Origin: Hungatella sp.
GTDB taxonomy: Bacteria > Bacillota > Clostridia > Lachnospirales > Lachnospiraceae
Assembly (NCBI GenBank): GCA_022796015.1
Contig: JAAWHU010000004.1
Span: forward strand, 17,957 to 81,956
Length of the DNA stretch: 64,000 nucleotides
Reading direction: 5' to 3'
In this document: in pieces, positions 17,600-26,941 of the stretch
Layout of the letters: every line of letters starts with the position of its first letter
Position numbering within the stretch: the stretch's first letter is position 1
Made by a program: the position numbers and the translations under genes
The notes under the pieces: model-generated
The model's database searches: none
What the model saw: the letters and a program-made list of their open reading frames with translations, nothing else
What the model was told of the DNA's origin: nothing

Positions 17600-17875
17600 T
17601 TATTCTTCCTCCCTGCTGCAGACCTGCAGCCTGTGCTGGTATTTTTCCCTTGTGGCCAGGCCTCCCCTGATATGGCGCTCAGATTTGTTGATGTCTAAGA
17701 TCACCCTTGCTCTGGCTGCCAGGGAGGGATTGATATGCTCGAGACGTTCGGTTACATCTTTATGTACCGTTGATTTGGATATTCCGAACTTCTTCGCCGT
17801 CTGCCGCACCGTGGCATTGTGATCAATAATATAGTTGGCAATAGCCACTGCACGTTCCTCGATATATTCCTTCAA
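17600..17875 (-). CDS. spoIIID: Sporulation transcription factor SpoIIID
   Basis: The protein has 91 residues. The helix-turn-helix TVRQTAKKFGISKSTVHKDV at about 22-41 and the downstream LEHINPSLAARARVILDINK are characteristic of SpoIIID, the mother-cell regulator acting with sigma-E during early engulfment. The start codon is TTG at 17875, with GGGGG seven bases upstream. No ATG or GTG alternative keeps the conserved KEYIEERA opening. It has its own terminator. The restriction-modification island begins 60 bases upstream of its start. Confidence 0.95.
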   Translation of the reverse strand: MKEYIEERAVAIANYIIDHNATVRQTAKKFGISKSTVHKDVTERLEHINPSLAARARVILDINKSERHIRGGLATREKYQHRLQVCSREEE

Positions 17876-17935
17876 GGTTTTCCCCCTGAAATTGTTTTTT
17901 ACATCTTATGCATGGGCTCGGATTAATATGTTTCA

Positions 17936-20896
17936 TCAATCAATTAATGGGGCAATTTCCAGCATAAGAGTATTTTTGAACTCATCAATCATTCGTTTCC
18001 TAAATTTGAATTTTGGCATGGCATCTTCATGTTCCCCCTTATAGGCCGCATAATCTGCACTGTCCTTCAATTTATTTTCATTTGTAAGCCTACCATCCCT
18101 GAAATTATAAGCTTCATACTTAACATCTTCAAAATCCAGATACCATTTTTTAGCATATGTTCTGATTTCGGCGTCAATAACAGCATAGCGCATTTGGTTA
18201 ATGATCACAGAGATATCCTGTCCCATAAACCTATCCCTATCTTTTTCAATATCATACACAATCTGTGTAAGCAATGTACTTAATTTAGGATTATCGTCTG
18301 CAAATTCTGCGATAATCTCCTTGAAGTTTCTAATTCTGGTTTCAAACTCAGCCTCATTAAAAGCATTTTCAGTCGGATCCAAGGAATCCACAAATCCCTG
18401 CAGCAATTCTACAATATACTCGAAATCAATCCTCAGTTTACTGTAAGCCACCAAATCATAATCATCCCATATAGGTTCTTCGTCAGAATTGGGGGCATCG
18501 GCGGACCTTTTAAGCTCTTCGATCACATTTTTATACATTGCGGCATAATCTTCATATTCACTTTCAGAAAATCTGAACTCATCAATCATCTGCGGCTCAT
18601 ATATGGAAAAGGATTTCAAGTGTGCAAAGTCATGATCCAAGGCCCTGAAAAGGCGGACAAACTCTTTCTTTTGTTTCCGAGACAAACCTCCTATGTCTCC
18701 TGGGGTCTGCACTAGATTACGAAGCGCCTTAAGAGATATGGAAAACGAAGTTTTCACATCATCCCAATCCTCTGCAATGGGATTACCGTCTCCTCCGCGA
18801 GAATACAACCTAAGTGCCATATTGATTGCATTTTTATATTCTCTTGGAGCCTGAAATGTCACAATATACCCGTACTGCTTCTTATTATCAAACAGTCTAT
18901 TAGTCCGGGAAAATGCCTGAATAATATTCTGAGGAGCCATGGGCTGTCTGTCAATAAACAACGCAGACAGACATGGTGCATCAAATCCGGTTAAAAGACG
19001 ATCCACCACGATCACCAAATCAAGCTGCTGACTTCGATCCAAATACTTTTTCTCTTTTCTTGCCAATCGTTCATTGAGATTATTATTGTAGGCATTTATG
19101 GCTTCGATCCGATAACTGCTGCCAAACATTTCATAATAATCTTTTAATGCTTCCTTCATTTTTTCCTGATTGACCGTGGAAGATTCTTCATTTTCCGACA
19201 GGGAATAGGTTATGGCAAACTTAGGAAAATCAGGCAGCGCCTTATGTACCGTATCACTGATCTTCAGCTCATCCTTCCCTTCTTTTATCTTCTTCAGCAA
19301 ATCGTAATACTTCTGTGCCCTTTCAATGGATCCGGTCGTCAAGATTGCCTCATAGCTTCTGCCCTTATCATTGTTCATGCCGAATTTGTCATAGGACTGA
19401 TTTAAAATGACATTCAGAACCTTCCGCATATGCGCTTCGGTTTCATATACCCTTTTAGACTCATCGGCGTTTAAATCCTTTGCCCCAAGATTTTCAACCA
19501 TGAATCCCAAAACCGCCTCATCATGGATGGCTTCTTTAATGGTATAACTATGGAGACACTCCTCATATAGCTGTTCTGTAGTCTGAGGCAGATCTCCTTT
19601 CTGTTCATAACTGTTTTCCTCAAAAATAGGCGTTCCCGTAAATCCGTACCACAAAGAATTGGCAAAAAACCTTTCAAGATCTCTTTTCGTTTGAGGCGTT
19701 ATCGCCCTATGGCATTCATCTACAACAAAGGCAACCTTTAAGGATTTAATCTTTTCGTATCGCTTTGTCCCTTCTCTCAGCCGCCTATTTATCATAATCT
19801 GCATCTTCTGTCTGGTAGTTACGATCATCTGGCGGTTGTCATTCGCCATCTTTTCTATGAGCGAATCAACATAATCCGTATCATCCACATCGATGGTGTC
19901 GTTATCGGCGTATGACTGGAAAGCCATTTTAGTCTGCGTATCCAGATCTTTTCGGTCAATGAGAAATATTGTCTTTTCGATTGACGGAATATCCATCAGC
20001 AGATTCCTTGTAGCTTTATAGGAAGTCATAGTTTTCCCGGAACCTGTGGTATGCCAGATAAATCCAGATTTGCCCTGTTTTGAGGCTGTCCTCATAGCTT
20101 CGATAGCATGAATCTGGTACGGACGCAATATCAGAAGTTTCTTTTTATCATTGTCAAGAACCGTATATCTGGCAATCATTTCATGTGCTTCCGGTATCTT
20201 AAGAACTGCTTTTGCAAAGGCTATGTAATCACAGACAGGACGATTTTCCTTATCAAGCCATCCTGTAATAAATTTTTTGTTTAACTCCGTATCCCTTGCG
20301 GCAGAAAAATACTTTGTATCCACAGCATTGCTTACAACAAACATCTGTACATTTGAAAAAATACCATAAAACTTACCCTCTGCAATATACTTTTTAATCT
20401 GGTGGTAGGCATCCATATAGGAATGTTCTTTATTTTTCAGTTCAATATGGATTAAAGGAATCCCATTGATCAGGAGTGTTACATCAAAACGCCGATCCCT
20501 GCCTCCTTCTGTATCTTCTGACTTAAAAGCCTGATATTGATTAATAACCTCGTAGACGCTTGATCCGCCGGCCACATGTTCATTATTCATCACTACAAGA
20601 TGCAATGTTTCATTCCCCCGCTGGACATGGACATATACTTTACCGTTCTCTCCAACCATCCATTTTCCAGCATCGTAAAATGAAGCATGAGACAAATCGT
20701 TCTTGATCTTTGCAAATTCGGAATAGCTGAGAGGAACATCGTTAAGTTTCGCCTTGTTATTCTGTTCCAGAATATATTTAAAGTTATTCCATAGCTGGTC
20801 CTCTGTTCTGATATCGGGTCTGTAGGTCCATTGAGATTCGTCACAGCAGAGCTGATCTATCAATCTCTTTTCTATTACGGATTCTAATTCTGCCAT
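17936..20896 (-). CDS. hsdR: Type I restriction enzyme, R subunit
   Basis: The protein has 986 residues. An N-terminal PD-(D/E)xK nuclease is visible (Asp138 in RFDVTLL, Glu152 and Lys154 in HIELKNK). Two RecA-like motor domains follow: Walker A TTGSGKT at 283-289, DECH box in FVVDECHRA, GFTGTP motif III, and QAFSRTNR motif VI. A helical C-terminal region binds the methylase complex. HsdR translocates DNA with ATP and cuts far from the recognition site. ATG at 20896 follows AAAGGA, 3 bases after the hsdS stop. The gene is AT-rich relative to the surrounding chromosome. It is last in the hsdM-hsdS-hsdR operon. Confidence 0.96.
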   Translation of the reverse strand: MAELESVIEKRLIDQLCCDESQWTYRPDIRTEDQLWNNFKYILEQNNKAKLNDVPLSYSEFAKIKNDLSHASFYDAGKWMVGENGKVYVHVQRGNETLHLVVMNNEHVAGGSSVYEVINQYQAFKSEDTEGGRDRRFDVTLLINGIPLIHIELKNKEHSYMDAYHQIKKYIAEGKFYGIFSNVQMFVVSNAVDTKYFSAARDTELNKKFITGWLDKENRPVCDYIAFAKAVLKIPEAHEMIARYTVLDNDKKKLLILRPYQIHAIEAMRTASKQGKSGFIWHTTGSGKTMTSYKATRNLLMDIPSIEKTIFLIDRKDLDTQTKMAFQSYADNDTIDVDDTDYVDSLIEKMANDNRQMIVTTRQKMQIMINRRLREGTKRYEKIKSLKVAFVVDECHRAITPQTKRDLERFFANSLWYGFTGTPIFEENSYEQKGDLPQTTEQLYEECLHSYTIKEAIHDEAVLGFMVENLGAKDLNADESKRVYETEAHMRKVLNVILNQSYDKFGMNNDKGRSYEAILTTGSIERAQKYYDLLKKIKEGKDELKISDTVHKALPDFPKFAITYSLSENEESSTVNQEKMKEALKDYYEMFGSSYRIEAINAYNNNLNERLARKEKKYLDRSQQLDLVIVVDRLLTGFDAPCLSALFIDRQPMAPQNIIQAFSRTNRLFDNKKQYGYIVTFQAPREYKNAINMALRLYSRGGDGNPIAEDWDDVKTSFSISLKALRNLVQTPGDIGGLSRKQKKEFVRLFRALDHDFAHLKSFSIYEPQMIDEFRFSESEYEDYAAMYKNVIEELKRSADAPNSDEEPIWDDYDLVAYSKLRIDFEYIVELLQGFVDSLDPTENAFNEAEFETRIRNFKEIIAEFADDNPKLSTLLTQIVYDIEKDRDRFMGQDISVIINQMRYAVIDAEIRTYAKKWYLDFEDVKYEAYNFRDGRLTNENKLKDSADYAAYKGEHEDAMPKFKFRKRMIDEFKNTLMLEIAPLID

Positions 20897-20899
20897 AAG

Positions 20900-22111
20900 C
20901 TATCCTTTCTGTGGAAACATATTCCGCAGCATAAATTTTTTTACTTCTTTTAACTGGTCGCACTTACGTTGGTGGAGGGCGATAAGGTGATCAATGTTGG
21001 TAAAATACAGTGAGATTTTTTCTTGCTCTTCCATTGAAGGAACCGGTATAACAAATTCTGATACACTCTTTGCCGATAAATTAGGCTGTGCAGCTCCCTC
21101 ATCATGAACTACCCGCTGACAATATTCTATATCTGAGTTTAATATATAATACAAATATTTTCCGTCTATATTTCGGGGTCGAATTGCAACCAACGACGAA
21201 GCTACTGTACCCTCGTTAAAAACATCGATAATAGCATTCTTTCCCAGAGTTCCACGTAAACAATAAACAATATCCCCCCTTTGTAATTTTGCTCCACCAA
21301 GATCATTATATTTTTCTCTCGAAATCTTGTTACAAGTTCTTAGGTTTACAGATCCGTTTTCCAAATCTCCAGCATTTATAAAAGGAATTCCTTTTTCTAC
21401 CATATCACTCGCATTCGGATATTTTGCACTTCTATCACCATTATACATTTCACAATAATCTTTAAGCTTACGTTGATCCCAATCTGTAGTAAATCCTGCA
21501 AACCTAATCTCCGGGGTACTTTTGCCATTTTGAGGAAACATTTTTTTAAGCATATATTTCTTCAGTTCTTTTGTATTGTTACACTTACATTGATAAAAGG
21601 TTATAAGGTGATCGAGTGTATCCAAGCATGCACCTATCTTAGATTGTTCTTCAATATTGGAGGGCAATAAAACCGTTTTTTCTTCCATCCCTGCCTTGGT
21701 AATGTGTACCATGGTAGAACCATTTTTGTCCGATTGGATTGCTACATTATCTTGCACTAATAATTGAACAGCAAATCGTTTTTCAATATACTCTGATAGT
21801 TCTACTTTCCAAATATGATAATGATATATAACCTTTTCTCCACGCCAAATATGGGGGCCGAAAGATGCTGACCATGTGTATAATAAATCTCCTTCTTCGG
21901 CATAGTATTTATCTTCTAATTCCATGTCAGAATAATACCAAGAACCATTAGTATAAAAATTTCCAACCCGAAGAACTTTATACTTGCCGGAACTTAACAA
22001 TTCATCTTGTGAATATGCACGTCCATTGATAAACGTGGCAATTTCCCCCAACTTACGCTGTTCCCAATCACCCGTAAACCCTTTGAATCTTATATTCGGT
22101 GCATCCGCCAC
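20900..22111 (-). CDS. hsdS: Type I restriction specificity subunit
   Basis: The protein has 403 residues with two target-recognition domains (about 10-160 and 215-360), each followed by a conserved helical spacer (LDHLITF..KELKKYML and IDHLIAL..KEVKKFML). Each half begins with a W-x-QRKL motif. The tandem half-sites read a bipartite DNA target that cannot be predicted here. The open frame extends to a GTG at 22117, but AGGAGG lies at 22124-22119, only one base from it. The GTG at 22111, seven bases away, is the better start, so the gene begins 2 bases after the hsdM stop. Both recognition domains look intact. Confidence 0.93.
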   Translation of the reverse strand: MADAPNIRFKGFTGDWEQRKLGEIATFINGRAYSQDELLSSGKYKVLRVGNFYTNGSWYYSDMELEDKYYAEEGDLLYTWSASFGPHIWRGEKVIYHYHIWKVELSEYIEKRFAVQLLVQDNVAIQSDKNGSTMVHITKAGMEEKTVLLPSNIEEQSKIGACLDTLDHLITFYQCKCNNTKELKKYMLKKMFPQNGKSTPEIRFAGFTTDWDQRKLKDYCEMYNGDRSAKYPNASDMVEKGIPFINAGDLENGSVNLRTCNKISREKYNDLGGAKLQRGDIVYCLRGTLGKNAIIDVFNEGTVASSLVAIRPRNIDGKYLYYILNSDIEYCQRVVHDEGAAQPNLSAKSVSEFVIPVPSMEEQEKISLYFTNIDHLIALHQRKCDQLKEVKKFMLRNMFPQKG

Positions 22112-22113
22112 AA

Positions 22114-23709
22114 TCACACCTCCTTGAGAACACTGATAAAATCCTCAACGACATCCTTTGTCTCAGGATTTGCAAAGGTCAATTCCCCAAGCATTTCTGA
22201 CAAAGTGCTATTCCCCTCTCTGATAGCCCTGCTTGTCTCTCTTATAGACTCAGAAAGCTGCCTAAGATCTATTTCCGGTTCTTCCTCGCTGGTATCCACA
22301 TATCTGGGGATATTCAAATTATAATCATTGGCCTTGATATCCTCAATAGATGCAAGGTAGGCCACTTTATCAACTGACTCTCTGGCAATATACAATTCTA
22401 GCACTTTGTCGATATGTTCTTCACTCATAACATTCTGCTTTTTTCCCTTTTCATACAACTTAGACGCATCAATAAATAACACATCACGTCTTTCCCTGTG
22501 CTTTTTTAATACAAGGATACAGGTAGGGATGGAAGTATTGTAGAACATATTGGAAGGAAGTCCTATGACCGCAAAGATGGCCCCATTTTCAAGAAGCATC
22601 TCCCTAATTACCCTCTCTGCAGCGCCTCTGAATAAAACACCATGAGGAAGGACAATAGCCATGGTACCCGTCTGCTTTAAATGGTAAAATCCGTGCAATA
22701 AAAATGCATAGTCCGCCTTTGACTTAGGGGCCAGCTTACCCCCATAGTCCATAAATCTCTCATCCTGTTTGAATCCTTCTGCAGCAGACCAATTAGCCGA
22801 ATAGGGCGGATTCATGGTTACCACATCAAACTCTGTGTCCTCATCTGTAGGCCAGTCGGCATCAAGGGTATCTCCATTTTTAAGGTGCTGATTTTCGGGC
22901 AGAACTCCATGCAAAAACATATTCATGCGCGCCAGATTATAGGTGGACGGCATAAGTTCCTGGCCGTAATATTTAATGTAATCGGGCTCTTTTGAATAAT
23001 TCCTACAGCTAAGCATCAGCGAGCCGGAGCCCATACATGGATCATATACCTGTAGTCCTTTTCTTCCCTCCTGTCCAAATATGGCAATCCTGCACAGAAT
23101 CTGTGCAGGGCCATGGGGCGTATAAAATTCTCCGGCCTTTTTCCCTGTTTCGGATGCAAATTGACCGATCAAATACTCATATGCGTTGCCGAGGACATCT
23201 CCTTCTGTGTGGATAATGTCTACACCAGCCAATACCTTAATAACTTCCGCAATCGTAGCGCTCTGCTTTTGATCGCCAGTTCCAAGCCGGTTTGAATATA
23301 GATCCACATCGGCAAATAAGCCGTTGAACAGATCATCGGATTCCTCAATACGATTAAAAGCCGCCTGGAGTTTCTCTCTGTTAAATGAATTGTTTTTAGC
23401 TGCATTTAATATACTTATATATGTCATATCAGGGTCAAGGGTATAATGCTTTGATTTCTTAATCTCGCCCAGCAATTCTTTGGCATCATCTGATTCCATT
23501 GCCTCTTCATATACACGCTGTGCCTCTTCAAGGTTATCCGGACTTTCGTCCTTAATAAGGTCATACACCTTCGCCAAATATGAATCCGATAAATATTTAT
23601 AGAAAACCAAGCCCAATAGATATGTCTTGTATTCATTTGCATCCATTTTTCCTCTGAGTACATCCGCGCCACTCCATAATACCTGTAATAAATCTTTTCC
23701 TTCAGCCAT
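22114..23709 (-). CDS. hsdM: Type I restriction-modification methyltransferase subunit
   Basis: The protein has 531 residues: an N-terminal helical HsdM_N domain (about 5-130) and an N6-adenine methylase core. The core shows SAM motif I YDPCMGSGSLML, the upstream GEFYTP motif and catalytic NPPY in VTMNPPYSANW. It methylates the host DNA and forms the M2S complex that HsdR joins. Two start codons are possible (23715 and 23709), and GGAGG spacing favours 23709. It is first in the operon, followed at once by hsdS. The sequence between its start and the next minus-strand gene holds a decayed HsdS-like fragment. Confidence 0.96.
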   Translation of the reverse strand: MAEGKDLLQVLWSGADVLRGKMDANEYKTYLLGLVFYKYLSDSYLAKVYDLIKDESPDNLEEAQRVYEEAMESDDAKELLGEIKKSKHYTLDPDMTYISILNAAKNNSFNREKLQAAFNRIEESDDLFNGLFADVDLYSNRLGTGDQKQSATIAEVIKVLAGVDIIHTEGDVLGNAYEYLIGQFASETGKKAGEFYTPHGPAQILCRIAIFGQEGRKGLQVYDPCMGSGSLMLSCRNYSKEPDYIKYYGQELMPSTYNLARMNMFLHGVLPENQHLKNGDTLDADWPTDEDTEFDVVTMNPPYSANWSAAEGFKQDERFMDYGGKLAPKSKADYAFLLHGFYHLKQTGTMAIVLPHGVLFRGAAERVIREMLLENGAIFAVIGLPSNMFYNTSIPTCILVLKKHRERRDVLFIDASKLYEKGKKQNVMSEEHIDKVLELYIARESVDKVAYLASIEDIKANDYNLNIPRYVDTSEEEPEIDLRQLSESIRETSRAIREGNSTLSEMLGELTFANPETKDVVEDFISVLKEV

Positions 23710-23734
23710 GACCATTCTTCCTCCATCTTATGTA

Positions 23735-23902
23735 TCAACACCCTAGTGAATTTCTTATGTCCTCTGCTTGCTTTACCATCAAATCATTCTGTATAATTGA
23801 TTGCCTGTATAGATTGCCTATTGTCCTTTGTTTTTCTATATCCGGCAAGGAAACTTTTAGTTCTCCAATAGTTTTTATGTTCAGTTTCTTAGTAAATCTT
23901 TC
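23735..23902 (-). pseudogene. Remnant of an HsdS-like C-terminal region
   Basis: A 55-codon open stretch without a start codon, with a stop immediately upstream, reads ...IKTIGELKVSLPDIEKQ then RTIGNLYRQS and ends QAEDIRN plus four residues before TGA. The pattern of a short hydrophobic strand, Pro, x-x-E/Q-Q and a helix is typical of the end of a type I specificity domain. It is not a copy of the intact hsdS downstream. It lies just upstream of hsdM and was probably a second specificity gene or an older system. The 181 bases between 23903 and 24083 show nothing recognisable. Confidence 0.55.
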
Positions 23903-24083
23903 TCAAAATCCTCCAGCCAAATCACACGATTCCGGCGACCCCAGCCTGTCTTTTCTCCAATTCTCTTTCTTCCTCACTGCCCTCCCCCTAATGGCTTCCT
24001 AAGTTTCCTCTATCGTATTGGCTTATGTATCACGTAATTCAATCTCCGCTTTTTTCTATTAGAAGAACGATCCTCTGTTTGAC

Positions 24084-24947
24084 TTATTTGCTGGTATCAA
24101 TCGACAAACTCTCTCCATCGGATCTAATCGTGATATTACCATCCGTGTCTGTCCTATACACTTTAACATGTGCATCTTTAAGTAAATCTAAGGTTTCTTT
24201 GTGCGGATGTCCATATTTATTATCTTTCCCAACAGAAATCACCGCATAGTCCGGCATGAACGTTCTGATAAATCGGTATAACGAACCGGTTCCATTAACA
24301 GTTTTTGGACTTGCAGACCCATGGTGAGGCATCTTTATCAAATCTATTTTGTATGCTTCATCCTTTTCATTTTCATACCTGTCCGAAATTCGTGTTTGGA
24401 CTTCATCCTCAATATCTCCAGTAAATAAAAATCGCGTCTTTCCGTAGGTAATCATCAGAACAAGAGAATCATTCTCGAGTGTTGCGGCCACATCCACCAC
24501 TTCTATTTCTGCACTTCCAAATTGATATTTATCACCCATATGAGGCACAGTAATCTGCACCCCATTAATATCAAGTTCGTGTTCGACCTTTCTAAAAATT
24601 TCTGTTCCGCCATAACTGGAATTGGCCATGACCTTGTCTATTTTAGAAGCATAAGTTAAAGCTTTGGTTAAGCCTCCAATATGATCTGCATGAAGATGAG
24701 ATAATACCAATATATCCAAGTGCTGAATACCTTTTTCTTCAAGGACCGAATAGACTTTATCCCCAGCTTTCACATCACCACCATCAATCAGCATATAACG
24801 CCCATCGCACTCTACTAATGCTGCATCTCCCTGTCCTACATCAATAAATTGTATACTGAATGTTGATGGCGGCTTAAGAAAAGACCATGTACTTAAACAA
24901 AGCATGACCAGAAACAATACTATTATTGTTAATAATCTTTTTTTCAT
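24084..24947 (-). CDS. Secreted ComEC/Rec2-like metallo-beta-lactamase-fold protein
   Basis: The protein has 287 residues. An N-terminal membrane/signal segment (about 5-22) precedes a metallo-beta-lactamase domain with FIDVGQGDAALVE, LIDGGD, SHLHADHIGG (metal ligands His-x-His-x-Asp-His), LFTGDIE and the late MPHHGS motif. This matches the stand-alone ComEC C-terminal-domain family, thought to act as phosphodiesterase or nuclease outside the cell. Its ATG overlaps the stop of the 661-residue lipoprotein (4 bases), so the two are coupled. All metal ligands are intact. It is the last gene of an unrecognised three-gene operon. The substrate is unknown. Confidence 0.88.
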   Translation of the reverse strand: MKKRLLTIIVLFLVMLCLSTWSFLKPPSTFSIQFIDVGQGDAALVECDGRYMLIDGGDVKAGDKVYSVLEEKGIQHLDILVLSHLHADHIGGLTKALTYASKIDKVMANSSYGGTEIFRKVEHELDINGVQITVPHMGDKYQFGSAEIEVVDVAATLENDSLVLMITYGKTRFLFTGDIEDEVQTRISDRYENEKDEAYKIDLIKMPHHGSASPKTVNGTGSLYRFIRTFMPDYAVISVGKDNKYGHPHKETLDLLKDAHVKVYRTDTDGNITIRSDGESLSIDTSK

Positions 24948-26929
24948 TGTTCTGAAAACACCACCTTATCCCCATACCAATGTTCTTCAAAAGTACTTAC
25001 GGCAAACTTAAAACTCACTGTCTTATTGTATGCGTCACCGTATGTAATCAGAATAGTTATTCTAGAATCGGCTGTCCAATCATATTTTTTCAGCTGCTTA
25101 CTGGACAAATGAGCCATAAAAGTATCAATAGTATCCCCTTCTCGTTCAACTTTAGTAACAATACAATCATCAAATATTTTTATATCATCTTTTTCATTTA
25201 TAGTTACTGTAACCTTTGATTTTTCAGTCATCAGGTTAGCAGGAATAATCATTTCATCTTTATAAAATTCCATAGAATACCTATTCTCAATGCTGGTAAA
25301 AGAATACGCATCATTGATAGGTTCTATTATAAAAATCCCATTATTGTCCGTCTCCAAAATGGACTCAATCTCTGTTTTTTCGGAACTATTGATATTCATT
25401 TGATCTGCAAGTTCAAACAGCAATTCGCAATTAAGAACTAATGGCTCATATAATGAAGGAAGTTCTGTCTTTCTATTTTCTTTCAAGGTCTTATTATATT
25501 GCTTAACTCGCTTTTGTTCATCCTTGTATTCTTTCTTTTTATCTTTTTTCTCCTGGTCGGTCATATATCTGTAATCTGGTTCTGCAACCGTTTCTTCAAC
25601 AACATCGCTTAAATACGCTGAATTGATTAAACGCTGTTGTTTGAGGAGAACCGTAACATTCTCTGATGCAATCTTATATGCCTTTTCAAGATGTTTTGAA
25701 TCGTTAGTTTTTGAATACAAATCTAAATAAACCTGAGCTGCAAAATAACGCACACACCAATCGTCCGTTGATGTATTTTCAATAATGGCATCAGCAAATC
25801 CGTTTATGCTTGTGACATACCGTTCTCCTGAATAAGATTCTTGTGCTGCCACAATAACTTTAGGTAAAATCTGGAGATAATTGAAGTCTTGTCGGTAAAT
25901 TCCCATGGCTAGATTATTATAATGGTCAACACACTCCAGGCATTTTAAATACTGAGACGTTTCAAAATAAGCATCTGCCAACTCAAGCCAATAATTGCCT
26001 AACACGCTATAAGTATACTCTTCTGCCTTTAACAGCTTAATTCTTTCCGATGCATTCTGTGTCGCACAGATTTCTGCAAATTTTTTTATAGATTTTTCAT
26101 TTAAAGTTTTCAAACCATCAAGGTGGTATTCCTGAACCATATCCACCATATAATCGAAGGCACGATCTCGGTTCTTCATAACAGCTTCTTTCTCTTCATC
26201 ATCCAACTCCCATCCACTCATAATGAATGCCATATCCGCATTTTCACTGGCACGTTTATAGTTGTTATATGAATCCACCGCTGTATATGTTACTGTTAAA
26301 GCCAGTTTTCTCCAATCTAAGGCATTCGATACAGATAAAATGGCCAGGGGATCTGGAATAGCACTTCTCATAGCTGACGCTTTTTCCTGGTTATATATGA
26401 ACTGTAATCGCTCCCTCTTGACGGAGATATCCAGATATGACTTTATTATGTCGCGTAAGTTTTTAAGATGATCCTGCGTTATTTCATCTACTGCTCCTGG
26501 ATTGATGTCATTTAGCAGTGAAGTATAAATGTCCTCTAGAATCAGACGGTTATTTTTTGAAGTACGAATTTCCTCAGCAGTAATTGCCAAGTAACACATC
26601 ATAGAAAAAGAATTGCGTTGCTCGGCTAACTTTTTTTCTTCTTCAGCTTTTATGCGAGCCTCCTCCTCGGCTTTTAAACGAATTTCTTCCTCAGCTTTTA
26701 AACGGGTTTCATCAGTTGTCCCTTGATTTGAATTTTCCTTATTTTCAGCAACCTCTGTAATGTCAGGTATCCCCGTTCTATTGTCATTGTTAGAATCAGC
26801 CGATTCGTTTTGAACCTTTTCTTGCATTTCAGGTGAAGAGGATGCTGTGTTTTGTATTTTATTGCCACAGCCTGTAAGTGTCAATGTAAGAACAAGCGCC
26901 GCCACTCTAATAGATTTTCTCTTTTTCAT
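24944..26929 (-). CDS. Large lipoprotein of unknown function
   Basis: The protein has 661 residues. The lipobox LTGC gives a lipid-anchored Cys at about residue 21. A Ser/Asn-rich tether follows, then a charged coiled-coil with repeated RLKAEEE and RIKAEEE units (about 75-105). A long helical middle (about 110-470) is compatible with TPR-like repeats, with many Tyr/Leu pairs. A highly charged Lys/Glu segment (about 455-490) precedes a beta-rich C-terminal domain (about 525-661). I do not recognise the family. It starts 12 bases after the 407-residue gene and overlaps the metallo-hydrolase gene, so the three are one transcription unit. AT-rich composition fits the island. Confidence 0.8.
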   Translation of the reverse strand: MKKRKSIRVAALVLTLTLTGCGNKIQNTASSSPEMQEKVQNESADSNNDNRTGIPDITEVAENKENSNQGTTDETRLKAEEEIRLKAEEEARIKAEEEKKLAEQRNSFSMMCYLAITAEEIRTSKNNRLILEDIYTSLLNDINPGAVDEITQDHLKNLRDIIKSYLDISVKRERLQFIYNQEKASAMRSAIPDPLAILSVSNALDWRKLALTVTYTAVDSYNNYKRASENADMAFIMSGWELDDEEKEAVMKNRDRAFDYMVDMVQEYHLDGLKTLNEKSIKKFAEICATQNASERIKLLKAEEYTYSVLGNYWLELADAYFETSQYLKCLECVDHYNNLAMGIYRQDFNYLQILPKVIVAAQESYSGERYVTSINGFADAIIENTSTDDWCVRYFAAQVYLDLYSKTNDSKHLEKAYKIASENVTVLLKQQRLINSAYLSDVVEETVAEPDYRYMTDQEKKDKKKEYKDEQKRVKQYNKTLKENRKTELPSLYEPLVLNCELLFELADQMNINSSEKTEIESILETDNNGIFIIEPINDAYSFTSIENRYSMEFYKDEMIIPANLMTEKSKVTVTINEKDDIKIFDDCIVTKVEREGDTIDTFMAHLSSKQLKKYDWTADSRITILITYGDAYNKTVSFKFAVSTFEEHWYGDKVVFSEQ

Positions 26930-26941
26930 ACTTTGTCCCTT

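Noticed and set aside
26662..26705. Glu/Lys/Ala-rich repeated units in the large lipoprotein as a DNA repeat array
   Set aside because: Only two or three imperfect units are present and they simply encode a short coiled coil.
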